Assembly (NCBI RefSeq): GCF_004010055.1
Contig: NZ_RQVT01000051.1
Coordinates: 124,001 to 188,000, forward strand
Origin: Psychroflexus aestuariivivens
GTDB lineage: Bacteria; Bacteroidota; Bacteroidia; Flavobacteriales; Flavobacteriaceae
Length of the DNA: 64,000 bases
Direction: 5' to 3'
Under the pieces are notes generated by a model. The model made no database searches. It was not told the origin of the DNA and saw nothing but the letters and a program-made list of their open reading frames with translations. Of this stretch, positions 59,877 through 64,000 are shown one piece after another (within the stretch, counting starts at the first letter, position 1; the number at the start of each line of letters is the position of its first letter). Made by a program: the position numbers and the translations under genes.

Positions 59877-60705
59877 TACAAAAACTGAAATATTAAAGCA
59901 ATTTCAAGGATTTCTGAATACCAATTCGATAATTGATCAGATGCCGAATTCAGAAATCCTTGCTTTTGACCCCGCTTCAAAAATCGATTTTGATTCTGAT
60001 GAATTCCCGTTTGAAGATATCCTGAAACATAAGTTTGTAGGAAAACGCGCAGAACATTTTCTCTATTATTATTTTTTAAAAAGCAATCATTTTGAAATCA
60101 TTTCTTTCAGTCTGCAAGTGATTTTGAATAAGCAAACTTTTGGTGAGTTTGACTTTATTGTAAAAGATTTACGGTCAGATGAAATTCTTCACATAGAATT
60201 GGTCAACAAGATTTATTTATTTGATGAAAATCTTCACGAAGACATTGATTATTGCTGGATTGGCCCAAATAGAAAAGACCGATTTTTGGATAAAATCAAC
60301 AAACTAGAACAGCACCAATTTCCATTATTGTATCGACAAGAAACTGAAAGTTTTCTTGAAGATTTGAATTTAAAAACTATAAATATTTCACAGAAAATAT
60401 GTTATAAAGCAATTTTGTTCATTCCTGAAAATTGCAAATTTCGATTTTTCAGAACAAATTTGAATTGTTTGTCAGGCTATTATTATCGGTTTGATGAGAT
60501 TTTGAACAAAAAATGGCAAAAACATCAATTTTATATTCCTGAAAAATTGAATTGGTTTATTGATGAAACTCAACACAATGATTGGGAAAATTTTAATTCA
60601 GTTTTAATCAAAATCGAAAAATTGCTCGCCAACAAACAATCACCGATGGTCTTTAGAAAAAACGAATCTGGTGAAGTTTTTAAACTATTTGTAACTTGGT
60701 GGTAG
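59863..60705 (+). CDS. DUF1853 family protein
   Basis: A 280-residue protein of the DUF1853 family. It shows the characteristic blocks [15 protein letters not shown]-like ([12 protein letters not shown]), [19 protein letters not shown] and [36 protein letters not shown], a pattern reminiscent of PD-(D/E)XK nucleases (Glu then E-x-x). The TTG start at 59863 lies inside deoD, overlapping by 14 bases, so coupled translation is likely; other starts are possible. No function is established. It is convergent with the DinB gene, whose stop abuts its own at 60706. Confidence 0.85.
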   Translation: MPKIDTKTEILKQFQGFLNTNSIIDQMPNSEILAFDPASKIDFDSDEFPFEDILKHKFVGKRAEHFLYYYFLKSNHFEIISFSLQVILNKQTFGEFDFIVKDLRSDEILHIELVNKIYLFDENLHEDIDYCWIGPNRKDRFLDKINKLEQHQFPLLYRQETESFLEDLNLKTINISQKICYKAILFIPENCKFRFFRTNLNCLSGYYYRFDEILNKKWQKHQFYIPEKLNWFIDETQHNDWENFNSVLIKIEKLLANKQSPMVFRKNESGEVFKLFVTWW

Positions 60706-61233
60706 CTACAAATACCTGGATTCAATAATATTCATATGGTGTTTTTCGTGACCATTCAAAATGAACGGAATAACCCGCACTGAAAAATAGCCACCACTCG
60801 CCTGCCCTTTATTTTTCAATGTTTCATCTGAAAAACTTTCATACATAGAAATATTTGATAAGCGAAGATTCCTGTATTCTTCAATCATACTTTTCAAACT
60901 TCTATCGTTAGCGTTACAGTTTTCGGCATATTCGTTTTCATCGAAACCAGATAATTCACTAAAATCATTTCTTGCAAAACGCAATGCTCTGTAACTAAAA
61001 ATTCTTTCAGTGTCAATCAAGTGTTGAAAGATTTGTTTTGGCGTCCATTTTTCAGGTCGATAACGATGCATTAATTTTTCCTCAGGTAGCTTTTCATAAA
61101 AATGTATAAGAGAAAAATAACTTTCTAATACTGAATTTAAACTTGTGCCTTCCGATACCAATTTGAGATAAGTATCATAGTAAGACTTGTATTCGTCGGA
61201 ATGGATATCGGACTTTTTCAATATGTTATTCAT
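60706..61233 (-). CDS. DinB family protein
   Basis: A 175-residue four-helix-bundle protein of the DinB/YfiT superfamily, from the ATG at 61231-61233 (complement; MNNILKKSDIHSDEYKS). A metal-site pattern is seen: QIFQHLIDTERIFSYRALRFARND and a late NGHEKHHMNIIESRYL, with the three expected histidines. Such proteins act as metal-dependent thiol S-transferases or have unknown roles. Its start lies 1 base after the proline dehydrogenase stop, so the two genes form an operon. Confidence 0.9.
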   Translation of the reverse strand: MNNILKKSDIHSDEYKSYYDTYLKLVSEGTSLNSVLESYFSLIHFYEKLPEEKLMHRYRPEKWTPKQIFQHLIDTERIFSYRALRFARNDFSELSGFDENEYAENCNANDRSLKSMIEEYRNLRLSNISMYESFSDETLKNKGQASGGYFSVRVIPFILNGHEKHHMNIIESRYL

Positions 61234-61234
61234 A

Positions 61235-62428
61235 TTAATCCACACGTTTTACGTATTGTCCATCTCGTCTCTGTTTTTCTTCACGTAACAAAGCAAGTTC
61301 ACGACCTGTTTGTCCTTGAACGGAAGAGTTTTCTTGCGCACGACGAATTAAATAAGGAACAACATCTTTTATTGGTCCAAATGGCACCAACTTAATCGCA
61401 TTAGAGTTTATTCTTCCAATATTATAACTAATATGGTCACTCATTCCATAAAGTTGACCAAACCAAATTCTATCGTCACTCAATGCAATTTCTTTTTGGC
61501 TCATCAACTGTAAAGCCATGTAAGTACTGACTTCATTATGAGTTCCTATAAATTGAGAAATATCTTCAATATTATCGATACAATAGCACATAATCGCGTT
61601 GAAATTAACGTCTGTTGCTTCTTTATCTTCGCAAATAGGTGTCGAATAGCCTTTGCGTTTTGCTCTGGCATTTTCTTTTTCCATATAAGCGCCACGAACA
61701 GTTTTGAAACCTAACTTAAAACCTTTTTCGGCTGCTCTTTCGTGAATCTCTTTCACATAAGACAATCTATCCCAACGATAGCATTGCAAAGTGTTATAAA
61801 TAATAGCTTTTTCCTTATTGAATTTGCTCATCATTTCTTCACACAAATCGTCTGCAGCATCTTGCATCCAAGATTCTTCAGCATCAATCAGTAGTTTGGT
61901 GTCATGGTCGTAAGCCGCTTGACAAACCTTTTCAAATCTTGCCTTAACATTCTTCCACTCTTTTTCTTCGGTTGGTGAAAGCGGTTCGTTGGCAGTAACT
62001 TTTTCCCAGATTTCAAAACGACCTAAACCCGTAGGTTTTGCAACTGCAAAAGGTAATTCTTTCGATTTTGAAGCATATCGTATAATTTCAATTTTAGTAT
62101 TTGCTGCTTTATCGAATTCTTCCTCGGTTTCTTTACCTTCAACTGAATAGTCCAAAACGCTATGCACATTTTTAGAATACATTTTTTTGACTAAGGGCAT
62201 GCAGTCGTCTTGAGAGACACCACCACAAAATTGTTCGAAAATTGTAGCTTTTATAATCCCGTCAATTGGAAGTTTTAACTTTAAAGCTGCTTTGGTTCCA
62301 AAGGTTGAAATTGGAACAAAAAAAGGAATGTTCATTAAAGAAAAAATAAATAATGAACGTTTTAAGTCTTTATCGGATTTTAATACAAACGCATGTTTTG
62401 TATTATTAAAAATCTTAGTATCAATCAT
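61235..62428 (-). CDS. Proline dehydrogenase
   Basis: A 397-residue FAD-dependent PRODH that oxidises proline to pyrroline-5-carboxylate. The barrel motifs include IFEQFCGGVSQDDCMPLV, HSVLDYSVEGKETEEEFD, the LLIDAEESWMQDAADDL block, YNTLQCYRWDRLSYVKEIHERAAEKGFKLGFKTVRGAYMEKENARA and the terminal VPYLIRRAQENSSVQGQTGRELALL with the paired arginines that bind proline. It is a monofunctional enzyme; no PutA aldehyde dehydrogenase half is present. It is divergent from aroB and followed by the DinB gene. Confidence 0.95.
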   Translation of the reverse strand: MIDTKIFNNTKHAFVLKSDKDLKRSLFIFSLMNIPFFVPISTFGTKAALKLKLPIDGIIKATIFEQFCGGVSQDDCMPLVKKMYSKNVHSVLDYSVEGKETEEEFDKAANTKIEIIRYASKSKELPFAVAKPTGLGRFEIWEKVTANEPLSPTEEKEWKNVKARFEKVCQAAYDHDTKLLIDAEESWMQDAADDLCEEMMSKFNKEKAIIYNTLQCYRWDRLSYVKEIHERAAEKGFKLGFKTVRGAYMEKENARAKRKGYSTPICEDKEATDVNFNAIMCYCIDNIEDISQFIGTHNEVSTYMALQLMSQKEIALSDDRIWFGQLYGMSDHISYNIGRINSNAIKLVPFGPIKDVVPYLIRRAQENSSVQGQTGRELALLREEKQRRDGQYVKRVD

Positions 62429-62527
62429 ATTTTATTTTAAAAAATTATATTCAAATATACCTATTGAAGTCTTATTTTCGTGCTTAGTATAATGCTATTT
62501 TTATAATCTTAACAAAGCTTTTTATAG

Positions 62528-63598
62528 ATGAATTCAATTCTTTTAAATAAATGCCAAATTATATTTCAGCCAGAAAGTTATACTTCACTAAATTCCTTAC
62601 TTAAAGGCAAAAGCTATTCCTCTGTTTTTGTGTTAGTTGATGAAAATACACATCATTTTTGTGCTCATTATTTACTTCAAAATTTGGAAACTGATCTAAA
62701 TATTGAGATCATAGAAATAGAGCCTGGCGAAAATTTTAAAACGATTGAAACCTGTTTGCAAATTTGGCAAAGTTTGAATGAACTTGGTGCAGATCGAAGT
62801 TCGCTTTTAATTAATCTTGGTGGTGGAATTGTGACAGATATTGGCGGTTTTGTTGGTTCAACTTTCAAAAGAGGAATTGATTTTGTTCACATTCCAACTA
62901 CTTTACTTGGTATGGTAGATGCCTCAATTGGTGGAAAAAATGGAGTAAATCTAGAAGGTTTGAAAAACCAGATTGGCGTAATTCGACCACCTTTACAAAT
63001 ATTGATCGACGTAGGGTTTTTAGCCACTTTACCACAGCAAGAAATGCGAAGCGGTTTAGCAGAAATGCTTAAACATGGACTGATTTCAGATGAAAAATAT
63101 TTCAACAATTTTGAAGATTTGTCAAATTTTGATATAGAAAAAATTAATGATTTTATTTATGAATCTATTCAAATAAAAACAAATATCACAGAAAAAGATG
63201 CTGAAGAAAAATCTTTGAGAATGCAACTAAATTTTGGTCATACTTTAGGTCATGCTATTGAAACCTATTGTATGAATTCGTCTAAAATGAACAAACTTCT
63301 ACATGGTGAAGCTGTAGCCATCGGAATGATTTTAGCTTTGTACTTATCTGCTGAAATTTGTAATTTCCCTGTTAATCAACTCGATAAGAGCTCAAAAATC
63401 ATAAATAGTTATTTTGACAAAGTTGATTTTGACAAAAATGATATTAAAGAAATTATCACACTTTTAATTCATGATAAGAAGAACCGCAACGGAAATATCA
63501 ATTTTGTACTTTTGGAAAACATCGGCGTAGCAAAAATCAATTGTCAAGTCGATTCAGAATTGATTTACAAAGCATTTGAATTTTATAAAAATCTATAA
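62528..63598 (+). CDS. aroB: 3-dehydroquinate synthase
   Basis: A 356-residue AroB, which converts DAHP to 3-dehydroquinate in the shikimate pathway using NAD+ and zinc. Motifs are EPGENFKTIETCLQIW, LINLGGGIVTDIGGFVGSTFKRGIDFVHIPTTLLGMVDASIGGKNGVNLEGLKNQIG, the zinc ligands in LAEMLKHGLI, NFGHTLGHAIE and LLHGEAVAIGM, and HDKKNRNGNINFVLL near the C terminus. aroE, a later step, is encoded at 26.0-26.8 kb. A bidirectional terminator follows. Confidence 0.97.
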   Translation: MNSILLNKCQIIFQPESYTSLNSLLKGKSYSSVFVLVDENTHHFCAHYLLQNLETDLNIEIIEIEPGENFKTIETCLQIWQSLNELGADRSSLLINLGGGIVTDIGGFVGSTFKRGIDFVHIPTTLLGMVDASIGGKNGVNLEGLKNQIGVIRPPLQILIDVGFLATLPQQEMRSGLAEMLKHGLISDEKYFNNFEDLSNFDIEKINDFIYESIQIKTNITEKDAEEKSLRMQLNFGHTLGHAIETYCMNSSKMNKLLHGEAVAIGMILALYLSAEICNFPVNQLDKSSKIINSYFDKVDFDKNDIKEIITLLIHDKKNRNGNINFVLLENIGVAKINCQVDSELIYKAFEFYKNL

Positions 63599-63601
63599 AA
63601 A

Positions 63602-63636
63602 AAACCGTCTCAAGACGGAGACGGTTTCTGAATTTT
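63602..63636. terminator. Bidirectional terminator
   Basis: A perfect 10-bp stem (63602-63611 with 63618-63627) with a 6-base loop lies between the convergent aroB and trxB genes; A-rich sequence precedes it and a T run follows at 63632. Confidence 0.78.
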
Positions 63637-63651
63637 TTAAATAAATATAAT

Positions 63652-64000
<349 letters not shown>

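Overview
The window is chromosomal DNA from a member of the Bacteroidota, most likely a Flavobacteriaceae species, probably marine. The DNA is visibly AT-rich. Start codons lack strong Shine-Dalgarno sequences, while several genes are preceded by the Bacteroidota-type promoter TTG-N(18-24)-TAnnTTTG. A secreted metalloprotease carries a type IX secretion C-terminal domain, cytochrome c maturation uses a fused CcsBA protein, and the DUF493-DUF4290-murA and Maf / UbiA-like / KdsC-like gene orders are familiar from flavobacteria. These are family-level inferences from sequence recognition; no database search was run.

Layout. 1-5.8 kb: partial recQ, a small P-loop ATPase, then DUF493, DUF4290 and murA (with Asp in place of the usual catalytic Cys), a DUF2254 membrane protein and kdsA. 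5.9-18.2 kb: a reprolysin-like T9SS metalloprotease, a DUF2911 protein, and a leftward block with a Na+/solute symporter, a large PIG-L deacetylase, a small MscS channel, a lipoprotein, Maf, a degenerate UbiA-like membrane protein, a KdsC-like phosphatase and a DUF2520 oxidoreductase. 18.4-26 kb: ccsBA, then the least conserved stretch: a frameshifted beta-barrel gene, an HU-related DNA-binding protein, and three hypothetical envelope or membrane genes with a duplicated intergenic repeat. 26-33.5 kb: aroE, tandem DUF368 (undecaprenyl-phosphate translocase family) paralogues, RNase P RNA, a sigma-factor / anti-sigma-like / beta-barrel operon, a porin-like protein and a TlpA-like lipoprotein.

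33.6-36.3 kb is a compact sulfur-handling cluster: a Crp/Fnr regulator, a rhodanese, an HMA protein and an MBL-fold persulfide-dioxygenase-like protein fused to rhodanese domains. A GTAAC-N4-GTTAC palindrome lies between the regulator and the enzyme genes. 36.3-47.6 kb: an RsuA-family pseudouridine synthase, ychF, two tandem DEAD-box helicases, a tesA-ybbA-ybbP-like esterase/ABC locus, an ABC exporter and a J-domain/KTSC fusion. 47.6-48.9 kb: an IS3-type transposase remnant beside a complete Xre/MbcA-like antitoxin and RES toxin pair. 49-64 kb is mostly core metabolism and translation: DUF4251, an amine-oxidase-like flavoprotein, a cysteine-less ArsC-like protein, an Aquifex-type aconitase, upp, an OmpA lipoprotein, hisS, the rpsF-rpsR-rplI operon, deoC-deoD-DUF1853, DinB, proline dehydrogenase, aroB and partial trxB.

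Most of the window is ordinary chromosomal backbone. The parts that most merit follow-up are the Crp-linked sulfur cluster with its candidate operator, three TGTACA hexamers at exact 22-bp spacing upstream of the HU-like gene, the paired intergenic repeat at 23.2 and 24.9 kb, the RES/Xre module next to a decayed transposase, the UbiA-like protein that has lost its aspartate motifs, and the tandem DUF368 pair. I saw no CRISPR array, prophage, tRNA or rRNA gene.
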